DNA of 64,000 bases from Raphanus sativus (GCF_000801105.2 NC_079514.1:29685075-29749074), one strand, 5' to 3'; counted from the first letter of the stretch, positions 1-12,533 are shown. Translations and numbers: made by a program. Notes: generated from the sequence alone by a model not told the origin.

Positions 1-350
1 TATTTATACCGAACTCGCCAACGAAACAACGCAACCGAAGCTCTCATAGTGGGTTTACGAATTAATGGGATTAAAGATGGAGTAATCACAACGCCTTTAG
101 TTACAGGAACTGTTTCATCCAAGAAAGGGAGCTCGGACGTCAGGCGGCACAGGCATAGGAAGAGAGGCGAAGATCTGAGATTCATCTCGGTCCGATAAAG
201 AAATCACGTCCAAATGAAAAACCCATGAAAAATCACGACTTAATGAAACGATGGTTTCATACGTGTCAACAAAGGAGCGCTCTAATTTCTGACCTGTCAC
301 CTTACGTGGACATCCCAGGAGGGATGAAAAGCTTCTTTTATATATAAAGT
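1..350 (-). mobile_element. Possible Helitron 5'-terminal fragment running off the window
   Basis: Read on the minus strand from about 350, the sequence goes from a TATA-rich start into an AAAAGAAGC tract and then a GATGTCCACG tract. This resembles the subterminal 5' region of Brassicaceae Helitrons. It abuts a Helitron-like 3' terminus at 351. A 61-codon minus-strand frame (115-300) has no recognisable domain. No clean TC terminus is visible, so the call is weak. Confidence 0.3.
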
Positions 351-3300
351 CTAGGGGTTAATCCGGACTACGCCCGGGACAATTTTGATTTTTCAAATAT
401 TTTGTATACAATTATTTCGTTGGATGTTGTATTCTAAACTATATATTTTGTGAATTTATGAATATTTATATTTATAGTATGCATAATAAAGAATATTTTT
501 TGAGTTTGAAATTATTTTATTTTACATTGTGTAAACATTTTTGTGATAGTTGAATTTTTTTTTTGTATTTTTTTGTGATAGTTTAACCTTTGAAAGTTTT
601 GTATATATTTGAACTCTTATTTCTAATTTTTTATGGGATCTAATAAATATTTTCCAACGGAACTTTATATTATATAATCAGAACATTTGATATGATATAT
701 GTTTTTTCTTTTGACTAAAAATATTTTTTTTTCTTATCATTTTGTTTTTGTTTTTGAAAATTGGCTTTCAAATTAACCAAATCAAATGTCAATTAAAAAC
801 CAAAAACATAAACCGGATCCCAATCTCCTATCCACATTAACCTTACCAAATCAAGTATCAATAACCAAAAACATAAACTAGATCCTTATCTCATCTCCTT
901 GTTGACGGAAACGAATTATGCCCGTAAATTAATTTTATATTTTTATCACGTCAAATTTGTCTATTATTTTACAAATCAAATTACAAATCAAAAATAAAAT
1001 CATGTTTTTAAAGTTTGTTCTAATTTAGTTTCTAACATTATGTCACTTCATTATTTTTAACAAAGAAACATATAACTAATAGTTGTATCTTTAATATAAA
1101 CCTAATTTAGTTTTTTCGAATTTGTTTTTCAATTTTATACACAATCACATGCAAAAAGTAAAATAATATTATCATAAACTAAGCTTGCCATCATTTGCAT
1201 TTGTCATGGAAAGTCACCCTCTGCTGATGAATTGAAAAACTGTTTTTTTATAACAAATCATTTTCTCTTCTCTTATGTGTTTGCTTCTTGAAATTTCCCG
1301 CGAAAAAATCACCAATTTCATACAATCAAATTTTGAATTAGGAGATGTGTCAAAAAGGGTCTCTCTGATTGAATTAGAGATTTAAGGGTAAGGAAATACT
1401 GGTGTAAAGAATCGGTTTCAGCGCATAGTTTGCTTTCTCCTTCACCCTTCTTCTCACTCTGAAGTTTGTTCATGTTCTTTTTCAATCATGGTGATCAGTT
1501 TGTTTCTTTCTTTTTCGTAATTGCTGCCTTGACTTCTCTTTTTTGTAGGTAAAGATAGAATAATTATATGAATCAGTTGATGTACAACTATAAAAATTGG
1601 ATCTTTGTGTGTTTAGCGATGTCTAAAGTAGAAGTTTTTATCATCATTTGGCTTTGTTTTTTGCATTTTTAATATTTATACCCTTGTAGCAGTTTCGTGC
1701 CTTGATTTTTCGTGGTAGATTTCACTGTGTGCTCCATCTATGAAATCTTTTGTGATTATCACCTTTGTTCTTTGTTAGCATCATGTTATTTTGTAATTTT
1801 TAAAGTTCTGGTTTGTGGCAGTGGTGTCCTTTTCATTATGTTTTGGCAACGCCACTATTTGTTACTTTCAAGATTTTGCTCTGTGTACATCTTAAGGATC
1901 AATATGGTATACTCTTTAACTTGTAATATTAATCGCGGCTGTGTTTATGGATGGTGTGTTTGTTTATGATAGATGGTTGTGTCCCTCACTCCTTGTGTTG
2001 TGATTGTTTATGATAAATTTTTGGTTTTGTCTTACCATTGCTTGTATGTGTTTATGGCTGGTGTGTTTGCTTATGATATATCTGGACTTGGTTTCTTAGT
2101 TATTATTCAATAATACTTACCATCATTCCAGAAAGTTGTAATTCGTTACGTTTTTTTTTTCTTTTTGTTCTTAGGAAAGAATGATTCTTGCTCACTTGTG
2201 TGATGAGCTGAAAAGAGAAGACTGAAAACAGTCATGTGCATGGTAAAAAATCCATAATTTGCACTCGTCATTCTCTCTATCTTACAGGTTTGGAAACAAT
2301 ATATTTTTATTTTCAAAATGCAGTTTTTACTCTATATTTCATTCGCAAATGCTATAACTGCAAATTGAATGATGAGTATATTTTTTTTTGCATATTTATA
2401 TTTTTCTAGAGAATGTGCAAGACACTTGTGCCTAGAGATGAAGAAACTATGAGTGATGAAGCCATATGAGAAATATTTCATGTAAGTTGATTCTTCACTA
2501 TTTGCATGTGAACTTATCCTTTTTTTGTAACACAAATGTGAACTTATACAAACATATTTTTTTGTATAGAAGTGGTTTTTACTATATTTTATGTAATATT
2601 TATATTTCTATTTACGATAGAAGTTTAATGTAAATTTTTAATTTTGTATATTTGCTTATTGTTTATTTTATTATTTTATTGTATATTTACTTATTCTAAT
2701 TTTCTTGCTTTATATCAAATGATAATATTATGATATATGTTAAATGTAGTATTTATATTCATATATTGTATGCTTGTTTTTCTTATAATGTTTATTTACT
2801 TATACAAATATTTGGAAATAATATAAGTGTACAACTATACATTTTCAGATAGATGTTAATGTAGTTTTTCCATTTCTTATATTGTTTATTTAACTATTAT
2901 TTATTTTTATTATATTGTGTATTTACTTATTCTATTTGTTTGGCATTTTATATCAAATCATAATATTCTATTTACGATAGATGTTTAATATAATATTTCT
3001 ATTTCTTAATTGTATATTAATTTACTTTTTTTTTCTTACATTGTATATTTACTTATTCTAATTTTCTTGCTTTATATTGTATGCTTATTTTTATTACATT
3101 GTATATTTACTTATAAAAATATTTGGAAATAATAAAAATGTAGAACCGTAAATTTTTTAAGATAGGTGTGTAATGTAGTTTTTACATTTTTTATATTGTA
3201 TATTTACTTATTTTTAATTTTTCTTATATTTTATATTTACTTATTCTAGTTGTTTTGCTTTTATATCAAATTTTAATGTGATATGTCAATTTCTTATATT

Positions 3301-3861
3301 TCATATTTAATTATTATTTATTTTACTACATACTGTCAGATATATGTTTGATGTAGTTTTTCTATTTCTTATATTGAAAATTTTTTATTTTTTTATTTTT
3401 GATCTTGTATATGTACTTATTCTAATTTTATTTCTTTTATATCAAATTTAGTATTACGATAGATGTTTATGTAATATTTATAGTTGTTATATTTTACATT
3501 TAACTATTATTCATTTTCTTTATATTTCATATTTACTTTTTTTAATAATGTCAGGTGGCATCTTTTGGGAAATATTACATTTAGTTTTTTTTTGGAAATA
3601 ATGAAAATGTAAACTAAATGTAAAAAATGTAATACTACCATTTCTTATATTGTATATATTTTTATTATAATTTTCAAATTTATTTATTCAACTTTTAAAT
3701 ATAAAATGGTAATAATACATTATCGACATTTAATGGAAATATTTATTATATTATATTCTTTAAAAAAAATAATAGTGACATGTGGCATCTTTCTAGAGAA
3801 GTTTATGTCGCTGATGTGGACGTTCTCTGGAGCCTCAAAAGCAAACTTTTAATAATATAGA
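351..3861 (-). mobile_element. Helitron candidate, non-autonomous, minus orientation
   Basis: The left edge reads CTAG followed by a small GC-rich imperfect hairpin (CCGG...CCCGG, about 365-381). This is the reverse of a Helitron 3' end (hairpin then CTAG). The right edge, TTTTAATAATATAGA ending at 3861 before a T, is the reverse of the usual 5' TCTATA-type terminus. The interior is AT-rich and has no helicase or Rep motifs. It contains a 5'UTR/intron-like CT-rich stretch (about 1250-1560), a twice-occurring 35-bp motif (about 1938 and 2048) and a degenerate tandem array (2640-3560). Non-autonomous status is inferred. Confidence 0.5.
2640..3560. repeat. Degenerate AT-rich tandem repeat
   Basis: A block starting TATTTACTTATTCTA and ending near a TTATATCAAAT motif recurs at about 2683, 2921, 3045, 3233 and 3409, with variable 120-240 bp spacing. 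The copies are strongly diverged, so this is an old array. It lies inside the Helitron candidate and has no coding potential. Confidence 0.6.
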
Positions 3862-4175
3862 TTACTAGATTTTGATTCTTGATTTGTAAAAACTAATTTA
3901 TTTTTGAATAAAATAATTCTTTTAAGATAAATTTTTTGTATAAAATATTGTATACTGGTACATTATCCAGAAATAAGGAATTGAACCAAATCGAAGCAAT
4001 AGAATAAAGCAAACATATCAAAAGCTGTTGAGCACTTCTTTATTTTCAAGTACTTATTAATGAAATGTTTATCTATGGTCCTGTATAATTAATCTCTATG
4101 AATTACAAATTAACAACTATATTATACTTAATCCATTTTTGTCAAACAGTTATGTTCACAACCTAGTTTAGCTTA

Positions 4176-4420
4176 GGCCATGATTATCGCAGTATATTAA
4201 TGGGGGTTTTAAAGGGGTGGATCCCGCGTGTTTTTTAAAAATCGATTGCAGAAGTCACGAGATAAGGATCGATTTTGGGCAGTTTTTTGTATTGTTTGCG
4301 GGCCCTACTGATATGTGGCGGCCCATAACTGGTTCATTTTTTATTTTTTTTTAAATCAGACAAAACAAAAAAAAATTAAGAAACCCAAAACAAGTTTCAC
4401 CGATAATCATGCTCTTAGCC
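4176..4420. mobile_element. PIF/Harbinger-type MITE, 245 bp
   Basis: The element is bounded by imperfect terminal inverted repeats that share CATGATTATCG (left GGCCATGATTATCG; the right end reverse-complements to GGCTAAGAGCATGATTATCG). It is flanked on both sides by the trinucleotide TTA (4173-4175 and 4421-4423), the target-site size and sequence expected of PIF/Harbinger elements. There is no coding capacity. The left repeat appears to lack a few bases present in the right. Confidence 0.75.
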
Positions 4421-4423
4421 TTA

Positions 4424-5549
4424 TAATTTTAAAAGAGTTTTGAATTGAGGAGTGAAATAACTTGAACCAAAAATTGAAAAAAAAAGGGATGATGAATAAT
4501 CATAATGACCGAATTTCAACACAAAGACAATTAATAAGTCCATAGACATTGAATTTTATCTAATCAAAGATAATAGGTAATTAAGTTGTTTCTTTCTGTG
4601 AAATACAATTTCAATCTTAAGCATGAACCATCAAAATTTTAAAACAAATAACAATTATCAAAATGAACATTTCTTAATAAAAATTAATTGTAAAACCTCC
4701 TGGAACATAGCACATATATTTACCTAATTTATTTAATAACATAGCATAACAATAACAAATAATATAACATAACAGCATATGTGGATAGATGTAATTTATT
4801 TAGAGAACAAAAGGTGAGTCTACTTTTTGTCTAGAATCCTCCATACATTAATCCTTGAGAATTATAACATATTTCGTAGTCACATGTCATAACTATGATG
4901 ATTCTAGAATCCTTAGAAAAAAGAAGTTGGTCCATATAAATATATATTATAATTTTATTAAACTAACTATAAAATTGATTAGAAGTGGACAAAAGAATAT
5001 TATTTATTTCGTTAAATAAAAGCTACGGAATTACCTAATATAATTAACATATATATGACAATTAATAATTAAACATATTTGATAATAATTTTTGTATTCT
5101 CTTTTTTCTGTTTAATTTTATATTATTAAAAGAAGTTAAACAATCACGTTAAGTATATAATAAAAAAATAGATTATTCTTATATGTTATATTTTGTGTTT
5201 TTTAACGGCTACAAGTTACTAAACATAGTAAAAGTCTCACATTGAAAATTTTGTGATCAATGGTTTAACTTTTTTTTGTTCAAGCAAGATACAAATGATC
5301 ATAAATCGTATGAATATGAAGTCTCATTAATATTATATATATATAAAAATATATAAATATGTTTTCAAAAATTTGCAGTGAAAAATTATCGAAGTCTTAA
5401 TATTTTAATTTTGAAATTTGTTTTGAAAAAATCTCACATTAAAAGTTTTGTGATTAACGGTTTAAATTATTGTTACAGAAAATATACAATTGTTAATAGA
5501 ATCATATGAGTAGGAAGTTTCAATAATAAATATTTATAATAAAATATAC

Positions 5550-5581
<32 letters not shown>

Positions 5582-6937
5582 TCACTAAAGTTTGATTATA
5601 TACCATATAAAGTAAATAAAATGAGTGTTTTATTTATTTACCAAAAATTGATTGTAAATTAACAAAAGGTATTCGTTTGTTTTTATGTGCTTACTCTAAT
5701 GTATATACTTTTATGTATACAAATTATTTTTTAAATAAGGGGTTTCTACTATGTTATTTGATCATGAAAATCTCATAAATACACTTCTTAAAATCAAAGT
5801 AAATTTTAATATTGGAAGCACTATATATATATTATTTCATTCAGATTAAATTATTATAGTCTTGATTTTTATTCCTAAAAAGCTTTTAATAAATATCATG
5901 ACAAGATTCCAATCACCTCCTTTCTCCTTTTGAGTTTGTTTGGAGAATGAGATATTTAATCATTCGTCTAATATTTGTTTCTCTCTAATATCCTATCTAG
6001 CTATTATAATTTTAAGAATGAGAGATTTGAGTTATCTATTATAAGTTTTCTGGTTTAACATTTAATAAATCAAACAGTTTTTAGTTTATACATAGTTTAC
6101 ATATACTAGAACGATAAAGTATTATGTATATTTTATATCAGTATACTCTTAAGTAACTAAACCTCAAAGCGTATGTTAATAAAATAAGTAATTTTCTTTG
6201 TTGTTCTAGAATTATATGATTTTAGACTGAACCGGTGAATATATACTAGACAAACATTTATTTTTCGAATCAGCACTTATATTCTATAATAGCTTTTGAT
6301 ATATTATATTTGAACACTAATCTGTGAATAGAGTTTACCATTGATTTTTTTCAAAAATTTGATTCTTAGATATGTATCTGGAATGGAACTAATTTTTACA
6401 GATGTCCATCTTTTTAAATTTACACTTATGTAATTCACCTAATGTATAGAAGAAATTAAAAAAAACTCATATCAACGAAACAGAAACAAGAACGAAAGCA
6501 AAAGATGTAGAAAATGAAATCAATTATGAAGAGTCAATAGTAAACAAATCGAGAGCAGAAAACTTAATCCCTTTTCGTCATTTTAGAATCGATGTTGCAT
6601 TTCTGGTTTTGATAATTTATGTCAGCCGCAAACTTAATTTCTTTTTGTGTGTACGAAGTCTTAAAAATAATTAAAATGAGCTGTAATAGTTAGCTCTTCA
6701 CCAACAATGATACATTTAAAAAACCAAAATTTGTATTCGTAATTTTACAATCGATAAAGATTGTAGTATTGCAAATTTTTAAAACTATTTAATGAACAAA
6801 CGTTAGTATAAAAAACTCACCACACATATGCGTGCAGGCTATCATCTAGTGATTTTAGTGTTATGTCAGCTAAGTAAAATAGGAGTGTAATACGGTTACA
6901 AATCAGCATGGTAGAAAAGTAATTAATACAAAATTAT
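4424..6937. other. AT-rich intergenic sequence, no gene seen
   Basis: No ORF with recognisable content is present. A pure (AT)n microsatellite occupies about 5549-5576. The rest is low-complexity AT-rich DNA without clear termini or inverted repeats. Confidence 0.6.
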
Positions 6938-7078
6938 ATGTTACATGTTTTTAATGACCCTCAGATAATATATAGGGGATTCATTCAGTTTAGGTTACCA
7001 AAACACTATGTGACATTATGGGAAGTCTTCTCTACAAGTGTATGTTTAAAAAATACCATTAGACATGATCAATTTCGA

Positions 7079-7731
7079 GAGTTTGGACATGTGAGATATC
7101 TTCCATTTGTTGAGAACTGTACTTGATTGATTCGAGATGAATCAATACTCTCACAGAATGAACTAAGCTCTCGATAGAAGCCTCACAATCACTCAAGAAC
7201 AGAAACGATTCAGAAAGTAAAGAAAACAAGATAGCGAGATACAAGATTGATAACCCAGGGTATCTCTCCGATGTGGAGAACTAATCCATGGAGCCAGACT
7301 CAGTCTAGAAAATCCACTAAAACAAAGGACACCACTCGCAAACTGGAGATGGTGATGAACAAGGGGTCTCCGTCGATGTTACTCTCTATCTGATCTATAT
7401 CAAAGAGTTTGGACATGTGAGATATCTTCCATTTGTTGAGAACTCTACTTGATTGATTCAAGATGAATCAATACTCTCACAGAATGAACTAAGCTCTCGA
7501 TAGAAGCCTCACAATCACTCAAGAACAGAAACGATTCAGAAGGTAAAGAAAACAAGAGAGCGAGATACAAGATTGATAACCCAGAGTATCTCTCCGATGT
7601 GGAGAACTAATCCCTGGAGCCAGACTCAGTCTAGCAAATCCACTAAAACAAAGGACACCACTCACAAACCGGAGATGGTGATGAACAAGGGGTCTCCGTC
7701 GATGTTACTCTCTATCTGATCTATATCACGA
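7079..7731. repeat. 326-bp tandem duplication
   Basis: Two adjacent copies (about 7079-7404 and 7405-7731) begin at GTTTGGACATGTGAGATATC (7081 and 7407) and end at TGATCTATATCA. They differ by only a handful of substitutions, so the duplication is recent. The unit is much less AT-rich than its surroundings and has no long ORF. The following 7732-7940 looks like the continuation of the same repeat family, possibly a retrotransposon LTR or UTR piece. The family was not identified. Confidence 0.75.
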
Positions 7732-7959
7732 TGAGTCTCACCTTACCTTCTTAACCTAATCCCCTTTCTTAATAAACGAAGGGGTTACAAGCCTAACCAG
7801 AGAGTAAGTGCTAAACCAGCTGAACAAACCTCAAACCGGTCTAACCGACTCCTAACTAATAACAAACCAAAAATAACAACTTAAAAGACTAAAAGCCACA
7901 AGTCCAAGAACAGATCACATACCAACACCATTGCTAGCAATATTCTTAGTCCATCACCG

Positions 7960-8272
7960 TTGCGTTGGAATCCTCTTGATTATAACATTGGATCTCAGGG
8001 TTTAAAGAAGTATATAAACCAACTATTTCCCAAAAATGTTCAAGATTTTATATGTAGTAGCAATTGGTTAAGAGGCTTTGAGGCATATGAAAATGATAAA
8101 CCTCTCTTTATTACAATCATTACACAATATACATATATATTGTAGTAATTTCTTAGGTTAGATAACTTTAGCTAATCATATTTTCAGAAGATGGATCTGG
8201 TGGCGAAAATGAGACATTTCCATCTTTTCAGTCAGTTACTGAAGATAAACTTGAGGATAAAGACGATGGTTG
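7960..8272 (+). pseudogene. Unidentified gene fragment
   Basis: A coding-like stretch (7960-8110) translates to a plausible globular sequence containing NIGSQGLKKYINQLFP and SSNWLRGFEAYEND. After about 80 bp of AT-rich sequence ending in TTTTCAG (an acceptor-like site at about 8186), a second coding-like piece reads GSGGENETFPSFQSV and runs into a stop near 8270. The pattern suggests the last two exons of a captured or broken host gene. The first piece has no upstream exon and no convincing splice donor. I do not recognise the family. Confidence 0.45.
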
Positions 8273-8279
8273 ATGATGA

Positions 8280-9004
8280 ATCGTGTTTGGTGTTTTGATT
8301 TGCTTGTTAAATTTCATTTTTTCTGATAACTATTTTTCTTTGAATTTTACTTTGGTGTGTTACTTTTGCTTGTTTTGGATTTATTATGAATTTGATTTTG
8401 TTTTCTGAGCTTTTCTTTCGTAGTTAGGTTGACATGTTTTGTATAGTGTTGAATAGAAATCTAAATTGGATATATGATTAAAAATAGGAGATTATCTTAA
8501 CTTTTTATTAATAATACTAAGTTTTTAGTGGTGCTAATGAAATTATTCCGTTTAAGCAGTCCATAAACTAATGAAATTACATTTGTTCAGTTCAAATAAA
8601 GCGAATATAGATACCTTATTATGTCTTCCAAAGAGTATTGTTTAAGTAGTTGGAGAGGAGTATATTTTTATACTTTGTTTATTTCCGTAAATATTTCTAC
8701 ATGATTGTGATATGTTTTGCAAACTTTACCTTCTAAACCTTGATTATCGACTGTAAACAAGTCTAAGAGAAATTCATTAAAATATTATAATAGATACATC
8801 TAAAAATGATACACAACATTTCAAGTCCAAAAAGCATTTATTCATGTCTCTAACCATGGATAACCCTGCATACAAAGTTTGTAAATGACCGTAATCCACA
8901 GTGGAATGGCCCTCAAGGCCAGAAAAACTACTCTAGAGTGCTCTGGGCTATTTGGACACATATGACTCTATTGGACATTTCTACTTTTGGAAGAAATTAA
9001 ACTT
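8280..9004. other. Intergenic, nothing supported
   Basis: AT-rich sequence without an ORF or repeat termini. About 8830-9000 is somewhat richer in GC, but no coding signal was recognised. Confidence 0.5.
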
Positions 9005-10345
9005 ATAACACGTTTGTTTTAGTATTTGATGTAGCATTTATATGTACCATCTGGATACAACATTTATATACTGTATCTAGATGTTGATTGTTTCAATAGT
9101 TAGTATTTGCATTCAAATGCAACATCTTATCATATTGTTCATTTTCTTATTTCATAATAACATTTGAATATTAGTTGTTAAAAAGATTAAAAATGTCATT
9201 GTTTTTATTCTTAATAATGAATTTATTATAATATTTAAATAAATATACCTGATTTCACGAGTTTTGAGGAAAACTAAAATTTGCAATTTTGGCGGAAAAC
9301 AAACTTGTGGTTTTGAAAACAATATGTGATTTTACGGTTTTAGTAAAAAATGAGATTCTCCGGTTTTAGTGGGAAAACAAAATTTTATAGTTTTGACGAA
9401 AGAACATTTTTCTAGTTTTGGCAAGAAAACGAAACTCTATAGTTTGACAATTAAATGCGGTTTTTCGGTTTCAATGGGAACCATGGCTTAATATTTTTAG
9501 CAGAAAAATGTAATTTTCCGATTTTGGCAGAAAACACAGAGTTACCAGTTTTAGTGGGAGGAATTTGATTTCAAGGTTTGGCAAAAACCACAATTTTCTA
9601 GTTTTGGTGGAACCATGTTTTCCGGTTTTGGTAGAAAACACAGTTTTCTATCAAACCCAAAAAAACTGTTTTCCCATCAAAAATTAAAAACTGTATTCTC
9701 CCTTCAAAACTGGAAAATCGTGTTTTCCACTAAAACCAAAAAACCTGTTTTCCATCAAAACCAAAAAACCGTTAAAATGCGGTTTTTCGACTTGGACGGA
9801 AAACACGATTTTCTGATAAAAATATTATAGGATAATTATAATGACTAGTTTAATTAATTTTTATATTTATATTTAGGTATTTAGGTTTTTTGATTTTGAG
9901 ATACAAATTTAACATCCAAACTCTACATTTTTTAGCATCTCAGATATCTAGATATTCTAGATACTATAGATGATAACATCTAGATGTTGTATAATACAAT
10001 GCAATATTTTCCAAATAAACATCTAAATATTAACATTCAGATGCAGCGTATGGATACAGAAAACTCGATTTTCTGATTTTGGTAGAAAAATAATTCCTGA
10101 TTAAAATATTATATAATAACTATAATAACTAGTTTAATTAATTTTTATATTTATATTTAAGGTATCTAAATATTTTTTATTTTGAGATACAAATGTAGTA
10201 TCCAAACTCTATATTTTTTAATATCTCAAATATATAGATATTCTAGATACTATAGATGCTGCATCTAGATGTTGTATCTAAATACAATGTAATATAGACC
10301 AAATGAACAATATCTTAATATTAGCATCTTGATACAGAAACGAAC
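9005..10345. mobile_element. DNA-transposon-like repeat region (possibly hAT-type, non-autonomous)
   Basis: The outer edges are roughly inverted: left ACGTTTGTTTTAGTATTTGATG; the right end reverse-complements to CATGTTCGTTTCTGTATC. Both are followed by motifs around ATCTAGATGTTG. The interior holds a minisatellite (9260-9830) that changes orientation midway, then a direct duplication of about 250 bp at an offset of 286 bp (GATATTCTAG at 9951 and 10237). No transposase is visible and no target duplication could be fixed, so superfamily assignment is inference. Confidence 0.45.
9260..9830. repeat. Minisatellite of TTTTGGCGGAAAAC-type units, inverting midway
   Basis: Units of roughly 30-35 bp with the core GGTTTTGG(C/T)(G/A)GAAAAC repeat in one orientation from about 9260 to 9640. 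They then appear as the reverse complement (GTTTTCC...CAAAACC) to about 9790, after which one unit returns to the first orientation. The copies are diverged. An incidental 71-codon frame at 9615-9830 is a by-product of this repeat. Confidence 0.7.
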
Positions 10346-10405
10346 ATGGTCTTAATTTTTTTCTTCATCAACTATTTAAACTCGAGTACTAGAGGTAACT
10401 AGGCT

Positions 10406-11507
10406 AATTCAACCATGAACTTGACTCCTCCATTGTTTTCATACACAAACGTTTGAATCAAGCATAAAACACTATGAACTACTAAAATTTTAAAATTATA
10501 AACACAGTATTGAAATGTGGTTAAAGTCAGAATTAATTTCGGTTTATTTAGGTTTGGGTAATGATGTAGCTGACACATGGCAAATTAAATTGGTAGGTTT
10601 AAAATCGGACCAATTGATTTTCTTTCTTAAAATCAATTAGATAAAGAATATCGTTTTAGTATTTAAAAATAAATAAACCAGCACCATGGAGAATGGAACT
10701 CGGTTTTGAACATCAATCATCACTGACACTTAACCACTTGACTATTCCAATTTTAATGATAATCATACACGATAATCATACATATAGATTACCAAAACGA
10801 TAAAAATCTGAGGAACATGGATCTGCAACACGAATCTTCTCTCCTTCGTTGCCACACTCAATATCCATGGTAGGTCTGCTAGTCGGCAGTGAGCAACAAA
10901 TTTGAAGAGTGAGATGAATGGGTTTTTGAAGGAGAAAGGTGCATACGTGATGGCTATCGTGGGTGGTCCAGCTGTTTTGTGGCCGATCTACTGGGTTTTG
11001 AATGTTGAACTTGTATTCTCTGCTTAGAGTGTATTATCGAACATGATTAACATCATTACATCTCGTTAATTGAACTTTCATGGACATAACAATCTCTTCT
11101 TCGTGCTACAGATCCATGGAGTAGATCAATCGAAATGTATTATTATTGCGTATCCTAGTCAAATTAGAGTAGTCAAGTGGTTAAGTGACAGTGATGATTA
11201 ATGTTCAAACCCGAGTTCTATTCTCTATGGATACTGTTTTATTTATTTTTTAAATATTAAAATGATGTCATTTTATCTAATCGATTAAAAAATCAATTGG
11301 TCAGATTTTAACCTAATCTATTTAATTTTCCATGTGTCAGCCACGTCATCACCTAAACCTAAATAAATCGAAATTGATCCCGGTCTTGATGTAATCGACC
11401 ATATTTCCATATTTTGTGTTTATAATTTTAGTAATTCATGGTATTTTTGCCTTGATTTAAAAGTTCGTGTATGAAAACAATGGAAGAGTTAAGTTCATGG
11501 TAGAATT
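10406..11507. mobile_element. Foldback-like element with terminal inverted repeats over 400 bp
   Basis: The left arm (about 10406-10845) and right arm (about 11095-11507) are inverted copies, clearly alignable along their length. Shared blocks include TTTATTTAGGTTT, GCTGACACATGG and CACTTAACCACTTGACTA. The arms enclose about 250 bp that contain a short ORF. Long-arm elements of this shape are typical of foldback or long-TIR Mutator-like elements. No transposase and no certain target duplication were found. The transcript of such a structure would fold into a long hairpin. Confidence 0.7.
10914..11027 (+). CDS. Short hydrophobic ORF between inverted-repeat arms
   Basis: A 37-codon frame encodes a basic start (NGFLKEKGAY) followed by a hydrophobic segment (MAIVGGPAVLWPIYWVL) that could span a membrane. 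It is the only non-repeat sequence in the foldback element and looks like a piece of a small membrane-protein gene picked up by the transposon. No family was recognised. It may be a fragment rather than an expressed gene. Confidence 0.3.
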   Translation: MNGFLKEKGAYVMAIVGGPAVLWPIYWVLNVELVFSA

Positions 11508-12040
11508 GACTGATTTTCCAACTTTAAAGTAAAAGTAGAAGGATGGTTTTCGAAACTAACCGGGTAGGAGTCAAAGGGCAGTTAGAATAAACTGGATCTA
11601 TTTTAGGCTGTATTTGGTGAATAAAAATGTATAAATAGATTAGAGAGGAATGAAATAAGAAGAATCAAATGCAGTAGAAAATGGAATATATACATTCCAT
11701 TTATTCCTCGACAAAATTGTTATGAAATGATTTCCTTTGTATTTTGTTTAATTATTTATGGAATTAGTGGAATTGATCATTCCAAAGCATTCCATTCCAA
11801 AAATAGGCAATCTATTGCAGCCTTAGTAATACAGAAAGATATGGGGTTAATTGAGAGGATAAATAATTTCTTTATAAACTATTCAGGTAAGAATAAAATA
11901 AAGGTAAAAGTATAGGGATGCGTTCCGGAAATAATCTGTTATCCTGGTTTTAATTTCAACCAAAAACCTATGGATCAAAAGGTAGAACAAGACAAAACAC
12001 GAGAGGATCGTTCCTGGAAAGAAAAAAAAAAATCATTTTG
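11508..12040. other. Intergenic sequence upstream of the RING gene
   Basis: A 62-codon frame at 11727-11915 is not coding-like. A repeated ATTCCAT/GGAATG theme at 11650-11800 suggests a degenerate MITE. The promoter of the RING-H2 gene must lie in the right part of this interval; no individual element is called. Confidence 0.4.
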
Positions 12041-12158
12041 CACTTTTCCGACCAAACACTGAGAGAACCTTCCAATCGATGAATTAGTCAACAGATTCTC
12101 TCATACAGGAAAAAAAGTTTCTCATTGAATTTTTCTCCGTGCTTCTGGATTTTCTCAG

Positions 12159-12455
12159 GTCTCTTTATATCAAAAGGTGCTCTTCGATTCCTCTGTTTTT
12201 CTCTGTTTTCCTTCAATAAAAATTGTATTTGATGATCAATAGGATCGGTTCCGGAAAACCCTTTTGTTCTTATGCTAACTGATCAGTTTATAATCATATA
12301 GCGGATTGATTCTGATGATCGAATATAAAAAGAATGAATCTTTACCCTCAAACAACGGCATAGTTCTTTAATAATCATTTGTTACTTGTCTTGTTTGTGA
12401 TATGTATTAGCTGATCCAATTGATTCATCTTTTCTTTAATCTGTGTCTCTTACAG
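12159..12455 (+). other. Probable 5'UTR intron of the RING-H2 gene
   Basis: A donor-like TCTCAG/GTCTCT at 12158/12159 and an acceptor-like TCTTACAG ending at 12455 enclose T-rich sequence directly upstream of the start codon at 12534. A leader intron is common in this gene class. The exact ends are inferred, since no transcript is available. Confidence 0.45.
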
Positions 12456-12533
12456 AACAAGTGTTAGCTTCTGGTTTTTGCGGGAGGCAGAGAGACATCT
12501 TCTGTGGAATTAGCTTTCTGTTTGCTTGGAAAC

